From Bacteroidales bacterium (GTDB lineage: Bacteria; Bacteroidota; Bacteroidia; Bacteroidales; UBA1715), in the NCBI GenBank assembly GCA_016714605.1, contig JADKDL010000011.1, positions 1-64,000 on the forward strand: a stretch of 64,000 bases of DNA. Reading direction: 5' to 3'. The notes beneath the pieces are model-generated. The model was not told where the DNA came from. It ran no database searches and was given only the letters and a program-made list of their open reading frames with translations. Below are positions 9,170-19,317 of this stretch, in pieces (position 1 is the stretch's first letter; the number at the start of each line of letters is the position of its first letter). The translations under genes and the position numbers were made by a program.

Positions 9170-11572
9170 ATGAAATATTCAAACATCAGAGAAGAAGAAC
9201 TAAAAAACAAAATAGCACAAGACTATTTTTGGATTTACGATTGCACCAAAATAGTTGGGAACGTTGATTTTTGTGTTTGTATGCACCAAAGCCAAAAGGA
9301 ATTATTTGAACAAGAATCATTACTTTGGGCAGAAGCGAAAAAAGGCACTTCGGATATTTATAATTCAATTGTTCAACTAATACTTACAATTGGAAAAGCA
9401 CGGACTTTTGATAAGTTTTTACCACCACCAATGCTTGGGGCTTTTGACGGTGAAAAAATTGCATTTATTCCTTACAATGATATTCACGATATTTTTTACC
9501 AAAATGATTTTAACTGGAATGTAACGCCATCAGACTACGAAAAAAAAGAGTTTAAAATTGTTCACGAAAAAGTAAAATCTACAATTGACCAGAAAACTCT
9601 ATTGTTCAATTACGAAAAAGACGACAGAGAACTCAAGAAATTTATTAAAAGCAATTTTATTGTTGGAAAATTTGGACTTACAAAGACCAAAATTGATAAA
9701 AACAATTTCATGGTCATTTATAACAAATGGCTACAATCAGTAAAACCGACAATTGCAGTTAATTGGGATATTGCAAAGAAAGCAGGCATTATTGATGGAG
9801 ACTTTTACCTTGCTGATTTGTTATCACGAGAAAACGAAACATTAAAGGAAAAACTATTTGTACTTTTAAAACATGACCATTACGAATTAGATAGAAAGAT
9901 TAGTGAATCTGGTTTATTTAGTTTTAGTTCAACTTCATTTACAGACAAGCAAACTGCACATACTCAATTTTGGAATAGGTATGACCGCCCACCAAAAGAA
10001 GAATATTGGGATTATATTGTGGAACGTAGGGATTTACTTGTTCCGCAAGATGTTCGTGAAAGAAAAGGCAGTTTCTTTACACCACAAATTTGGGTCGAAC
10101 TTTCACAAAAATACTTGACTGATGTATTTGGCGAAGATTGGCAAGACGAATATTATATTTGGGATTGTGCGTCTGGCACGGGCAATCTTCTGCATGGTCT
10201 TACAAACAAATATAATGTTTGGGCTTCAACTTTAGATAGCCAAGACGTTGAAGTGATGCACGACCGTATAAAAAACGGTGCAAACTTGCTTGACGACCAC
10301 GTTTTTCAGTTTGACTTTCTTAATGATGATTTTAGCAAATTGCCAAAACCACTTCAAGACATAATCAACAACCCCGAAAAAAGGAAAAAATTAGTTGTTT
10401 ACATCAATCCGCCATATGCGGAAACAATGAGCCACGGTACAAAAAGCAAAGAAGGGGTAAACCTTTCAATGGTTAATCAAAAATATATATCAAAAATGGG
10501 TAAAGCTGCAAACAGAGAATTGTTTGCCCAATTTCTTACTCGAATCTATTCTGAAATACCTGATTGTTTAATAGCAGAGTTTTCCAAACTTAAAACCTTA
10601 CAGTCTCCGAATTTTGTTGAGTTCAGGAAATTCTTTTTAGCTGACCTGATTAAGTGTTTTATTGTTCCTGCAAATACTTTTGATAATGTAAAAGGTGATT
10701 TTCCGATTGGATTTAAAATTTGGGACACTTCAAAAAAAGTCTCTTTTAATGAAGTTCTCGCAGACATATACACAGAAGAAGGAAAGGAAGGTGTAAAAAG
10801 AATATTCTGTTATGATAACTACAAAAGCATAAATGATTGGTTAATTACCACAAGAAATCGTCCAAATGAAACAAAAATTGCTTTTATCGCATGTTTGGGT
10901 AATGACTTTCAACAGAATAATGTTGTTCACATAATGAACGATAAAAGCCAAATGGCTTCTCCTCGTGGCTCTTGGGTAACTGATAAAAATTTAATTGAAG
11001 TTGGAGTTTATTTCGCAGTAAGAAAATGTATTGAACAATCGTGGCTTAATGACAGAGACCAATTTTTGTATCCTAATGTAAATTGGCAGAATGATACTGA
11101 ATTTCAAAATGACTGTTTAGTATTTACTTTGTTTAATACTCACATTAAAACCCAATTTGGCACTAATCATTGGATTCCATTTACAGAACAAGAAGTAAAT
11201 GCGAGAGAAAAATTTGAAAGTAATTTCATGACAAAATTTATTCAAGGCAAACTCAAACAAGAGGGAAATAACGACTTATTCGGTTTTCAAGAAAATAGAA
11301 CGACCACATTAGAATTTTCAGTAGAAGCTCAGGAAGTTTTTAATGCTGGTAGAGAACTTTGGAAATACTACCATAAACAACCAAATTGCAATGTTAATGC
11401 TTCATTATACGACATTAGAGAATATTTTCAAGGCAGAAACGAAGCAGGAAAGATGAATAATAAAAGCGATGACGAAACGTACATGAAACTGATTAATGAA
11501 CTAAGAGAAAATCTTAGAAAAATTGAAACGAAAATTGAACCAAAGATTTATGAATATGGATTTTTAAAATAA
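9170..11572 (+). CDS. N6-adenine DNA methyltransferase, type IIG/type I-like
   Basis: The 800-aa protein carries ERKGSFFTPQIWVELSQKYL (the FxTP region of HsdM-like enzymes), DCASGTGNLL (SAM-binding motif I, about residue 333) and INPPYAE (motif IV NPPY, about residue 412), so it should transfer a methyl group to N6 of adenine. The first 290 residues show no clear nuclease motif that I can identify. The last 300 residues probably recognise DNA. It stands alone in its cassette, with no restriction partner, so it could be an orphan methylase, a single-chain restriction-modification enzyme or part of a BREX-like modification function. The ATG is 50 bases from the cassette start. Confidence 0.85.
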   Translation: MKYSNIREEELKNKIAQDYFWIYDCTKIVGNVDFCVCMHQSQKELFEQESLLWAEAKKGTSDIYNSIVQLILTIGKARTFDKFLPPPMLGAFDGEKIAFIPYNDIHDIFYQNDFNWNVTPSDYEKKEFKIVHEKVKSTIDQKTLLFNYEKDDRELKKFIKSNFIVGKFGLTKTKIDKNNFMVIYNKWLQSVKPTIAVNWDIAKKAGIIDGDFYLADLLSRENETLKEKLFVLLKHDHYELDRKISESGLFSFSSTSFTDKQTAHTQFWNRYDRPPKEEYWDYIVERRDLLVPQDVRERKGSFFTPQIWVELSQKYLTDVFGEDWQDEYYIWDCASGTGNLLHGLTNKYNVWASTLDSQDVEVMHDRIKNGANLLDDHVFQFDFLNDDFSKLPKPLQDIINNPEKRKKLVVYINPPYAETMSHGTKSKEGVNLSMVNQKYISKMGKAANRELFAQFLTRIYSEIPDCLIAEFSKLKTLQSPNFVEFRKFFLADLIKCFIVPANTFDNVKGDFPIGFKIWDTSKKVSFNEVLADIYTEEGKEGVKRIFCYDNYKSINDWLITTRNRPNETKIAFIACLGNDFQQNNVVHIMNDKSQMASPRGSWVTDKNLIEVGVYFAVRKCIEQSWLNDRDQFLYPNVNWQNDTEFQNDCLVFTLFNTHIKTQFGTNHWIPFTEQEVNAREKFESNFMTKFIQGKLKQEGNNDLFGFQENRTTTLEFSVEAQEVFNAGRELWKYYHKQPNCNVNASLYDIREYFQGRNEAGKMNNKSDDETYMKLINELRENLRKIETKIEPKIYEYGFLK

Positions 11573-11579
11573 TAACTGC

Positions 11580-11710
11580 CCCCAACATCGTGTATAAAAC
11601 ATTTGGCAGTCAGTGGTTTATCAAGCGTTGCAGCTCGTATCAAAAGTAGTTGTAACTTGATAGGGAATCGCTTCGAAATGCCAAACGTTTCATACACGCG
11701 ACCGTTAGCG
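11580..11710 (+). other. attC-like recombination site 9
   Basis: GCCCCCAAC complements the cassette start GTTGGGGGC (9119). The arms here have another sequence (CGTGTATAAAACATTTGGCA with TGCCAAACGTTTCATACACG) but the same architecture. Core GTTAGCG. Confidence 0.9.
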
Positions 11711-11787
11711 GCAACCTTGAGAAAGACATAGTACTCTTTGATAACCAATAAAAAAAATCTAATACTAAAACTTTTCGAAAAATATTT

Positions 11788-11795
11788 TATCTTTG
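11788..11795 (+). promoter_or_regulatory. Candidate -7 promoter box of the MFS gene
   Basis: TATCTTTG fits the Bacteroidota TAnnTTTG box. No clear TTG at -33 was found, so the call rests on this box and its position ahead of the leader and hairpin. Confidence 0.45.
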
Positions 11796-11802
11796 TGGCA
11801 TT

Positions 11803-11865
11803 ATGAGGCAGTAATAACACCATATTGTAATCTTTATTCTCAATCAATTCTGATTGGGATTTTTT
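11803..11865 (+). promoter_or_regulatory. Possible attenuator leader: tiny ORF plus terminator hairpin
   Basis: Soon after the promoter box is ATGAGGCAGTAATAA, a three-codon ORF (Met-Arg-Gln-stop). At 11838-11859 TCTCAATCA and TGATTGGGA form a 9-bp stem with loop ATTC, followed by TTTTTT, as in an intrinsic terminator. The pump gene begins about 70 bases later. Ribosome stalling in the leader could control read-through; this is inference. Confidence 0.5.
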
Positions 11866-11937
11866 GCTATACATTTATAGTTAAACAATTATATATGCTG
11901 CTCTGAGAGTAACATATAAATTTAATTGCTTCATAAG

Positions 11938-13158
11938 ATGAAATCAAATAAAAATTCAACGCTAATATTTATTATTGTTGTAGTCGTAATTGACACAGCA
12001 GGTTTTGGTTTAATATTTCCAGTACTTCCACAACTTTTAAACAATTTACTTCATTCTGATATAAGTACGGCAGCTAAATATGGAGGCTGGCTCTCGTTTG
12101 CTTATGCCGTTATGCAATTTGTGTTTGCACCAATTCTCGGCAATTTAAGTGACCGATATGGAAGACGACCAGTGCTTTTAAGTTCGTTGTTTGGCTTCAG
12201 TATTGACTGTGTTTTTCTTGTTTTTGCACCCAATATTTTGTGGCTCTTTGTTGGGAGGACAATCGCAGGAATAACGGGTGCAAGTTATTCTGTAGCATCT
12301 GCCTGTGTTGCAGATATAAGTACAGACGATAATAGGACTAAAAACTTTGGGGTTGTAAACGCAGCATTCGGTCTAGGATTTATTATTGGCCCAATAATTG
12401 GAGGAACATTAGGTCAGTTCGGAACGCATACTCCGTTTATAGTTGCAGCCATACTTAGTTTTATCAATTTCACCTTTGGCTATTTCTTTTTCCCCGAATC
12501 TCTAAACATTGATACTCGTAGAACATATGAGTGGAAAAGGGCTAACCCATTCGGTTCCCTAAAGCATTTAAGTGAATTCCCATTGATAAATACACTGGTG
12601 CTTTCAATGATTTTTGTATCAATAGCAAACCACAGCATGGAAAGCGTTTGGGCTTATTTTACAATTGAAAAATTTAAATGGGATACTTCGCTTATTGGTT
12701 ATGCATTAGCCGTGATAGGTTTGTTATCAATTATTGTTCAGCTGTGGTTAGTCGGCATTTTGGCAAAGAAACTTGGCGACAGACGAATGGCAGTATTTGG
12801 CCTCATGCTTATGATGACTGGATTTTTCCTTTTTGCTTTTACAGAGTGGCAATGGTTGCTTTTAGTAGCATTGTTAGTATATATTGTAGGAGGAGTCCAG
12901 GGAACAGCTATTCAGAGTATTACGTCTTCTACAATACCAGATAATGAACAAGGAGAATTGCAAGGTAGTCTTGGAAGTTTAATGGGTTTAACAACACTCA
13001 TTGCCCCACCACTAATGACAAGTAGCTTCTCATATTTTACGGGTAAGAATTCTGCAATTTATTTTCCAGGTATTTCTTTTTTAATTGCAGCCTTACTTAC
13101 ACTGATTAGTTTAATTTTGTTGATTAAAAGTTTCAAAAAACACAAAATGAAAAAATAA
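11938..13158 (+). CDS. MFS efflux pump, TCR/Tet-like (DHA1)
   Basis: About 406 residues and 12 predicted membrane helices. DTAGFGLIFPVLPQL in helix 1 and LSDRYGRRPVLL (motif A, loop 2-3) are characteristic of Tet-type drug/proton antiporters, and GFIIGPIIGG is motif C of antiporters. The ATG at 11938 is preferred to an upstream TTG because MKSN begins the usual short cytoplasmic tail. Substrate not decidable from sequence; tetracycline-like drugs are plausible. The only gene of its cassette, preceded by a leader with a terminator-like hairpin, which suggests inducible expression. Confidence 0.9.
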   Translation: MKSNKNSTLIFIIVVVVIDTAGFGLIFPVLPQLLNNLLHSDISTAAKYGGWLSFAYAVMQFVFAPILGNLSDRYGRRPVLLSSLFGFSIDCVFLVFAPNILWLFVGRTIAGITGASYSVASACVADISTDDNRTKNFGVVNAAFGLGFIIGPIIGGTLGQFGTHTPFIVAAILSFINFTFGYFFFPESLNIDTRRTYEWKRANPFGSLKHLSEFPLINTLVLSMIFVSIANHSMESVWAYFTIEKFKWDTSLIGYALAVIGLLSIIVQLWLVGILAKKLGDRRMAVFGLMLMMTGFFLFAFTEWQWLLLVALLVYIVGGVQGTAIQSITSSTIPDNEQGELQGSLGSLMGLTTLIAPPLMTSSFSYFTGKNSAIYFPGISFLIAALLTLISLILLIKSFKKHKMKK

Positions 13159-13164
13159 GGCAGC

Positions 13165-13297
13165 CGCTAACATAGGCTCATAAGCAATTGGGGTTTAAGT
13201 GGTTGGGCGTGCGTCGCTCTCGCTTGCAAGCTTTCTGCTCGGTTGATAAGAAAGCGTCCACGTAGTCCCCAACTGCTTATAGCCTCATCCGTTATAG
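13165..13297 (+). other. attC-like recombination site 10
   Basis: GCCGCTAAC complements the cassette start GTTAGCGGC. Arms AGGCTCATAAGCAATTGGGG and CCCCAACTGCTTATAGCCT pair over nearly their full length. Core GTTATAG. Confidence 0.9.
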
Positions 13298-14052
13298 CGC
13301 ATAAAATATAAATGCCACATTTCAACTGCTAGGGACTTGGAAATTTAGTAAAACGACATTGTTTGATTTCGATTTTCTCGGGAAGCAATTATGGACTTTT
13401 AGTTGAAAAGAACTTTTGGTAGGGATTTAAAATTATAGGAAAATCGCTTGCGCTTTTAAGGCTTAAACGAAAATAAAATAGGGCAAATTTCTAGGGGGCA
13501 TGAGAATCGAAATCGGAAACGAAACGAATTTACGTCAAACGATTTAAACTAGATTAAGAAGATTTACCCAATTGGCTGAATGGGTTGAAATTATAGCTAA
13601 ATGGCTGAAAGAATTTAAACTACCTTGCCAAATATTGGGCTCGTAAACGAAACGAAAACTAAAAATTGTTACGAAACAAAAAGCCTAAACAATCACTAAA
13701 ATGGCTTTCGTTTTGACAATAATAGTGAACTCATGGGCGAAACAATTTCTAGGGATTTTACTGGGAAATCAAGCCCGATTCTTTTGGAACAAGGATTAAA
13801 AAATGGGCTAATTGTCGCCTAGGGAAACGAAGAACAATTTTAGTTTACAATTTTTAAATGAATACCAAAAAGGTAGTTTAAATTTGGCTAGAACGCTGGG
13901 ACGCTAAGTAGAAAAAGAAATTACGCGCTATAACACGGCCTTTGCGCCAGGCGGGAAATTAAGTGAAATTTGAGTAAGGTTCTCGTATCAGATTTGATTA
14001 GGAAAATGTATATTTGTAATTCGAAAACCGCCTATGCGCAAAGCCTAGACCG
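13292..14052 (+). repeat. Gene-less repeated cassette, copy 4
   Basis: Full-length copy, directly followed by copy 5 as a tandem pair. No open frame. Confidence 0.9.
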
Positions 14053-14058
14053 TTATAG
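13928..14058 (+). other. attC-like recombination site 11 (of gene-less cassette)
   Basis: CTATAAC with GGCCTTTGCGCCAGGCGG arm; closing core GTTATAG is the start of another gene-less copy. Confidence 0.85.
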
Positions 14059-14815
14059 CGCATAACATATAAATTCTACATTTCAACTGCTAGGGACTTG
14101 GAAATTTAGTGAAACGACTTTGTTTGATTTCGATTTTCTTGGCAAGCAATTGTGGACTTTTTAGTTGAAAAGAACTTTTGGTTGGGATTAAAATTTATAC
14201 GTAAATCGCTTGCGCTTTTAAGGATTAAACGGAAAGAAAATAGGGCAAATTTCTAGGGGCCAAGAGGATCGAAATCGGGAACGAAAAAGACTTAAGTCCA
14301 ACGTATTAGATTGGATGAAGAACATTCACCAAATTGGCTGAATGGGTTGAAATTATAGCTCAAAGGCTGAAAGAATTTAAACTACCTTGCCAAATATTGG
14401 GCTCGTAAACGAAAACGAAACTAAAAATTGTTACGAAACAAGGAGGATAAACAATCACTAAAATGGCTTTTGTTTTGACAAAATAGTAGAATCATCGGTT
14501 AAAGAATTTCTAGGGATTTTACTAGGAAATCAAGCCCGATTTTAAAGAACGATAAGTAAAAACAGGGCTAATTGTCGCATTGGGAAACGATGAACAATTT
14601 TAGTTTACAATTTGCAAAATAATGCGTCAAAAAGGTAGTTTAAATTTGGCTAAATAGCTATGACGCTAAGTAGAAAAAGAAAGTTACGCGCTATAACACG
14701 GCCTTTGCGCTAGGCGGGAAACTATGTGAAATTTGAGTTAGGTTCTCGTATCAGATATGATTAGGAAAATGTATATTTGTAGTTCGAATACCGCCTATGC
14801 GCAAAGCCTGATCCG
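14053..14815 (+). repeat. Gene-less repeated cassette, copy 5
   Basis: Full-length copy in tandem with copy 4 but diverged from it in many single bases, so the pair is not a fresh tandem duplication. Confidence 0.9.
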
Positions 14816-14821
14816 TTATCT
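14691..14821 (+). other. attC-like recombination site 12 (of gene-less cassette)
   Basis: CTATAAC with GGCCTTTGCGCTAGGCGG arm; closing core GTTATCT. Confidence 0.85.
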
Positions 14822-14835
14822 CTAATTAGAAAATA

Positions 14836-15513
14836 GTGTCGAAATTTCAACCGTATAAAAAATTTATTTTTGAATTAGTTTCATTTGTGAAACGACCAGG
14901 AATGTATATTGGGAAAGAAGACATGTATCAAATTCTTACATTTTTATTAGGATTTGAATTAGCCACGAAATTTAAATTAAGATTCCATTGTGACTTAAGT
15001 GATTTTATATTTAAAAAATACAAAGATCTGGAAAGTATTCAGGCACTAAAGAATAATCTTAATGTTTTTACACTCATTCGACAATTAGAAATTTTGGAAA
15101 AAGAATTAAATGATGATAAGATTTCTATTTTTAAGAAGGAATCAATGATGTTTTTGGTGTACATTTCAGACAAAAATTTAAATAATGCTTACCGATCAAA
15201 GTTGGCTAAAAAAATTGGGACTGAATTACATATAAATCTAAAATCAAAAGATGAACCTTTCAGTAATACTTTCAACGGATCAAGAATTAACCAACTAAAC
15301 AAAGAGATAATAGAATGGCCTGGCGAAACTTTTAGCATCGTACAATTAAATCTATTGAAATCAATAAGCGAAGAAGATATGAACCGAAATCTGAAATGGC
15401 ACAAAAGAAAGGAAGGTGAGATAGATAATAAAACTAAAATAAGAGAGTTATCATTAACTTTGATTTATGAATTAACCAGAGATAACAACGGCTATGATGT
15501 ACAGCTTCCCTAG
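14836..15513 (+). CDS. Unknown 225-aa protein, GTG start, stop inside attC
   Basis: I do not recognise the family. The start contains FVKRPGMYIGKEDMYQI; the protein is hydrophilic, rich in Lys and Leu, with no signal or membrane segment. GTG at 14836 is used, only 20 bases into the cassette. The reading frame runs through the inverse core into the attC (codons for TRDNNGYDVQLP), so the recombination site encodes the last dozen residues. Confidence 0.75.
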   Translation: MSKFQPYKKFIFELVSFVKRPGMYIGKEDMYQILTFLLGFELATKFKLRFHCDLSDFIFKKYKDLESIQALKNNLNVFTLIRQLEILEKELNDDKISIFKKESMMFLVYISDKNLNNAYRSKLAKKIGTELHINLKSKDEPFSNTFNGSRINQLNKEIIEWPGETFSIVQLNLLKSISEEDMNRNLKWHKRKEGEIDNKTKIRELSLTLIYELTRDNNGYDVQLP

Positions 15514-15545
15514 CGGTCAGCCGTCACATAGCCAAACCGTTATAG
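15480..15545 (+). other. Short attC-like recombination site 13
   Basis: AGATAAC complements the cassette start GTTATCT (14815). The site is only 66 bp: CGGCTATG and CATAGCC form a short stem with little middle sequence, unlike the roughly 130-bp neighbours. Core GTTATAG. Confidence 0.8.
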
Positions 15546-16300
15546 CGCATAACATATAAATTCTACATTTCAACTGCTAGGGACTTGGAAATTTAGTGAA
15601 ACGATTTTGTTTGATTTCGATTTTCTCGGGAAACAATTGTGGGCTTTTAGCTGAAAAGAATTTTTGGTTTAGACTTAAATTTTTATGCAAATCGCTTGCG
15701 CTTTTAAGGCTTAAACAAGAAGAAAATAGGGCAAATTTCTAGGGGCAATGAGGATCGAAATCGGAAACGAAAAATATTTAGGTTAATCGATTTGGACTGG
15801 ATCAAGAAGATTTACCCAATTGGCTGAATGGGTTGAAATTATAGCTAAATGGCCGAAAGAATTTAAACTACCTTGCCAAATATTTGGCTCGTAAACGAAA
15901 CGAAAACTAAAAATTGTTACGAAACACGCACGCAGACAATCACTAGAATGGCTTTCATTTTGTCAAAAATTGTGAACTCCTCGGCGAAAAAATTTTGCGA
16001 AATTTTACTAGGAACTAAGCCCGATTTTAAAGAACGATAAGTAAAACCAGGGCTAATTGTCGCCTTGGGAAATGGTGAACAATTTTAGTTTACAATTTGC
16101 AAAATAATGCGTCAAAAAGGTAGTTTAAATTTGGCTAAAACGCTGCGAAGCTAAGTAGAAAAAGAAAGTTACGCGCTATAACACGGCCTTTGCGCCAGGC
16201 GGGAAACTAAGTGAAATTTGAGTTAGGTTCTCGTATCGAATATGATTAGGAAAATGTATATTTGTAGTTCGAAAACCGCCTATGCGCAAAGCCTAGACCG
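15540..16300 (+). repeat. Gene-less repeated cassette, copy 6
   Basis: Full-length copy with the conserved blocks and inverted repeats; no open frame. Its middle is closest to copy 12 (shared AATATTTAGGTTAATCGATT). Confidence 0.9.
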
Positions 16301-16306
16301 TTAGCT
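16176..16306 (+). other. attC-like recombination site 14 (of gene-less cassette)
   Basis: CTATAAC with GGCCTTTGCGCCAGGCGG arm; closing core GTTAGCT. Confidence 0.85.
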
Positions 16307-16341
16307 GTAATGTTGGACGACCACTCACATAAATTAAAATT

Positions 16342-17066
16342 ATGATAGAAAAAATAAATTGGAAATACATTTTATGCTTTTATGCACTTGCTGTAATACT
16401 TGCATTTCCATTCAACGCTTTTTTGACCGAAGATTTACACCATAGGTTGACAGAAGGAACTATATTTTATAAAAGCACTTTTCTACCAGCTGGACTTGCA
16501 ACTTTATTTGTAGGGTTGTTGGCACTAAGACTTGACAAGACAATTATTAAAGAGGTTACATTCCTTGGACACCATAAAATAAAGAACATTATTATTTCAT
16601 TTGTTCCATTAGTTGTTTTTACATTATCTGGACTTCAAAATGACAACAACATAAACCCAAATTTATTTGGTTTCTTAATATCACTTATTTTCTAGTTTAT
16701 GCTTTGACAGAAGAAATATTTTGGAGAGGATATTTAATTAATGCTTTAAAACCTTTAGGTCGCTTTAAGAATTATGCATTGCTCGGACTACTTTGGTGGC
16801 TTTGGCATATCCCTTTTGGACATAATTTAGACCCTCTAGGATTATTTGTAATGATAGTTGGTGGTTCATTCTTAATTGCAAAGTTTGTGGAAGCGACAAA
16901 ATCTTTTTTAACTACAGCAGGAATTCACTCAATTATGAATATTGGTAGCAACACTAACTGGACAAAGACGTTTTTAATTGACTTGGCAATTATTTTTGTT
17001 ACAATGTTTTTAATTGACAAAATTTGGAAGCAGAAAATTAATGAAATCGAAAAACACTACAGCTAA
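16342..17066 (+). CDS. CPBP family membrane protease/immunity-like protein (one frameshift)
   Basis: Several hydrophobic helices. TEEIFWRGYLINALKP gives the EExxxR motif of the CPBP (Abi/CAAX prenyl protease-like) family, followed by WWLWHIPFGH and AGIHSIMNIGS with the later histidines. Frame 1 stops at 16695 and the next begins at 16704; the second copy at 25151 has one more T at this point (TTTTT instead of TTTT), so a one-base loss explains the split. Restored length about 241 residues. The stop TAA overlaps the attC inverse core. Peptidase or bacteriocin self-immunity roles are known in the family; the role here is unknown. Confidence 0.8.
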
Positions 17067-17193
17067 CATGGGTTTGGCAAAAGTGGAGCTATAGTGCTAG
17101 GCTGAACATTTGTAGTTTCTATTATCTTTTGTACTAAATTTGAACTTTGGTACTTTCTAAACCCCACCTTCGCCAAGCCCCAAACCGTTATAG
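17061..17193 (+). other. attC-like recombination site 15
   Basis: TACAGCTAAC complements the cassette start GTTAGCTGTA (16300). Arms GGGTTTGGCAAAAGTGG and CCACCTTCGCCAAGCCC pair. Core GTTATAG is followed by GG, unlike the gene-less cassettes. Confidence 0.9.
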
Positions 17194-17238
17194 GGCATTT
17201 TTAGGACGACAACGAAACTTTTAAAAAGACAGTAAAAT

Positions 17239-17792
17239 ATGAAACTAAAATTCTTCATCTTGGCATTTATTCTCCTTTTTGCAAGAGGGTGCGACTTCTA
17301 TTCGACAAGTCTCTGGTTTTTTGACAATCCAGCAAGTGAGACAAATCCGTTATCCAAATTTTTTGGCGTTGGGTGGACAGGTTTAATATTGGCCAACATT
17401 ATTATTGTTGGACTAATTATTTATGCTTTTTACTTCTATTCATTTAAATATAAGACGACAAGACAAACATCATCCAACAAACTGACTGACTTTGTTTCAG
17501 AATTATACTTCAACGAGAAAGGACGTTTTTTGAAGTCTTTTACAAATCGCCCAAAAACAAATTGACACTTTTAGCACATTTGGGTTACGTTCTGACCAGA
17601 GTAGCAATTGTAGGCAGTTTTTTAGCAACATTTCACAATATCTGCCAATTCTATGACTTGACATTTTACAATACATTCAGAGAAATAGTTGGCAGACCAT
17701 TGTATGTTATTTACGGACTTATTTTATCATCATTTATCTACTTCTTATTTAGACTGTGGAGTAAAGAGTATCGACAGTCAATAAGTTTATAA
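17239..17792 (+). CDS. Small membrane protein, four helices (one frameshift)
   Basis: It starts with a hydrophobic segment and LFARGCDFYSTSLWFFDNP, followed by a second helix (LILANIIIVGLIIYAFYFY). The first frame stops at 17565, but one more T in the TTTTTT at 17527 continues it as FFEVFYKSPKNKLTLLAHLG into the second frame, which carries two more helices and stops at 17792. Restored length about 184 residues. Family not recognised. First of three genes in a multi-gene cassette. Confidence 0.7.
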
Positions 17793-17810
17793 ATCTTTAA
17801 AAACAGACTT

Positions 17811-18319
17811 ATGTACAGGAATTTTTTACTGATACTTTTAATTCCATTTTTGGCAGGATGCCAAAATTCAATAAAGAACTTAACTACTACTACAAAATCA
17901 GTTGGCGACATTACCTATAATAATACTATCGACAAAAAAGATTTTACCTTATGCGATTCCAACAATATAAAGCAATATCATAATAATCAAAAAGGGCTTG
18001 AATATAAGGGAGAAAAATTGCTATTATTGAAGAATTCAGTCAAAATTATGTTCCTGTTAAATGCTCAAATTGCGATGGGTTAATTAGAATTCGATTTATA
18101 GTAAATTGTAAAGGAGAGACAGACAGATTTAGGCTTATCTCAATGAATGAGAAATATGAAGAAATAACATTTAATAGTAAAATAACGAAACAATTACTAA
18201 CAATTTGTAAAAGCTTAAATGGGTGGATTCCTAAAAAAATTGAAGGGAAAGAAAAAGACTACTACCAGTATCTTATTTTTAAAATTAAAGACGGACAAAT
18301 AATAGAAATTATGCCATGA
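17811..18319 (+). CDS. Lipoprotein with TonB-C-like domain (one frameshift)
   Basis: The signal peptide ends in FLAGC, a lipobox. With one A restored in the AAAAA near 18012 the frame continues as VPVKCSNCDGLIRIRFIVNC and ends at 18319, a fold resembling the small C-terminal domain of TonB-like proteins of Bacteroidota (a strand carrying RIRFIVNCKGETDRF). Restored length about 169 residues. The stop overlaps the start of the next gene by ATGA, indicating translational coupling. Confidence 0.7.
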
Positions 18320-19112
18320 AAAAATTCTTGTTCTTTATTTTAATACCAATTTGCTCTTGGGGGCAACCAAATTGTAATTTCTATCTTTACAACAAAGATA
18401 CTCTGCAGTATAAGGCTTGTAAAACCGTTGAATATGTTCCATTTTATCAATACACAAAACAGTATCAAGAGCAATTTGATAGAGCATTAAAAATATGCCC
18501 TTATTTTGCCTATGGTTATAAAGCAAAATCAACTGCTTATTTAAAGAGCGGTGATTTCTTAACTTGGAAGTACCTTATAGATAAAGCAGTTGAATATGAC
18601 ACACTTGCCTACATCGGTTATAGAGGATGGTGTAAATATCAGTTTTTTAGAGACTATAAAGGAGCAATAGCGGATATTGAATATTTAGAAAAAAAATATA
18701 ATTCAATTAGCATTGGATATTCTGCCGGAGGTGAATATCACCTAATTGTTGCAAAATCAGTTTGTTATAGTGCATTGAATGATAAGAATAAAGCAATTGA
18801 GGTATTGGAAAAACTTTTACAAATAAAGAATATAACGTTGGTCCATATGACTATTATCAACTTGCTGTAACGTATTTTCAAGTACAAGATTATGTAAATG
18901 CTTCTAAATATTTAAATAAACAAAGCGAAATAAATGAAATAGCAGAAAACGCTTATTATAAAGCAAAAATTGCTAAAATAAACGGAAATGATGTAATATA
19001 CTTAGCAGAAAAGAATAGGGCTATCCAACTTTATAATGACGGGAAAATGCTATTTGATGATTATACTGAACATTTTAACAAAGTATATTTAGCAACAATT
19101 ATCAAGGAGTAA
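18316..19112 (+). CDS. Exported TPR protein (one frameshift)
   Basis: A signal peptide ends near SWGQ. Helical repeats then follow (FAYGYKAKSTAYLKSGDF, KAIEVLEKLLQ). With one A restored at about 18821 the frame continues as NVGPYDYYQLAVTYFQVQDY and further TPR-like helices to 19112. Restored length about 265 residues. Probably a periplasmic or surface scaffold; function unknown. Third gene of the cassette, overlapping the preceding lipoprotein gene. Confidence 0.75.
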
Positions 19113-19138
19113 AAAATGAAAATCGAAAGAAAAACGCC

Positions 19139-19270
19139 CTATAACAAGGTATTGCCAAAAGCGGGGCTAAAGTGCTTCTATGAAACATTTGTACAAGGTT
19201 CAACAGTAGTACTTCGATTGAACTTTAGTGCTAAAAACCCCCGCCTTCGGCAATACCCAAGCCGTTGTGC
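19139..19270 (+). other. attC-like recombination site 16
   Basis: CCCTATAAC complements the cassette start GTTATAGGG (17187), which defines a 2.1-kb three-gene cassette. Arms GGTATTGCCAAAAGCGGGG and CCCCGCCTTCGGCAATACC pair almost fully. Core GTTGTGC. Confidence 0.9.
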
Positions 19271-19317
19271 GTCATTGTAGAGCGACCACCAAACATTAAC
19301 AAACAGAAATAAAATAT

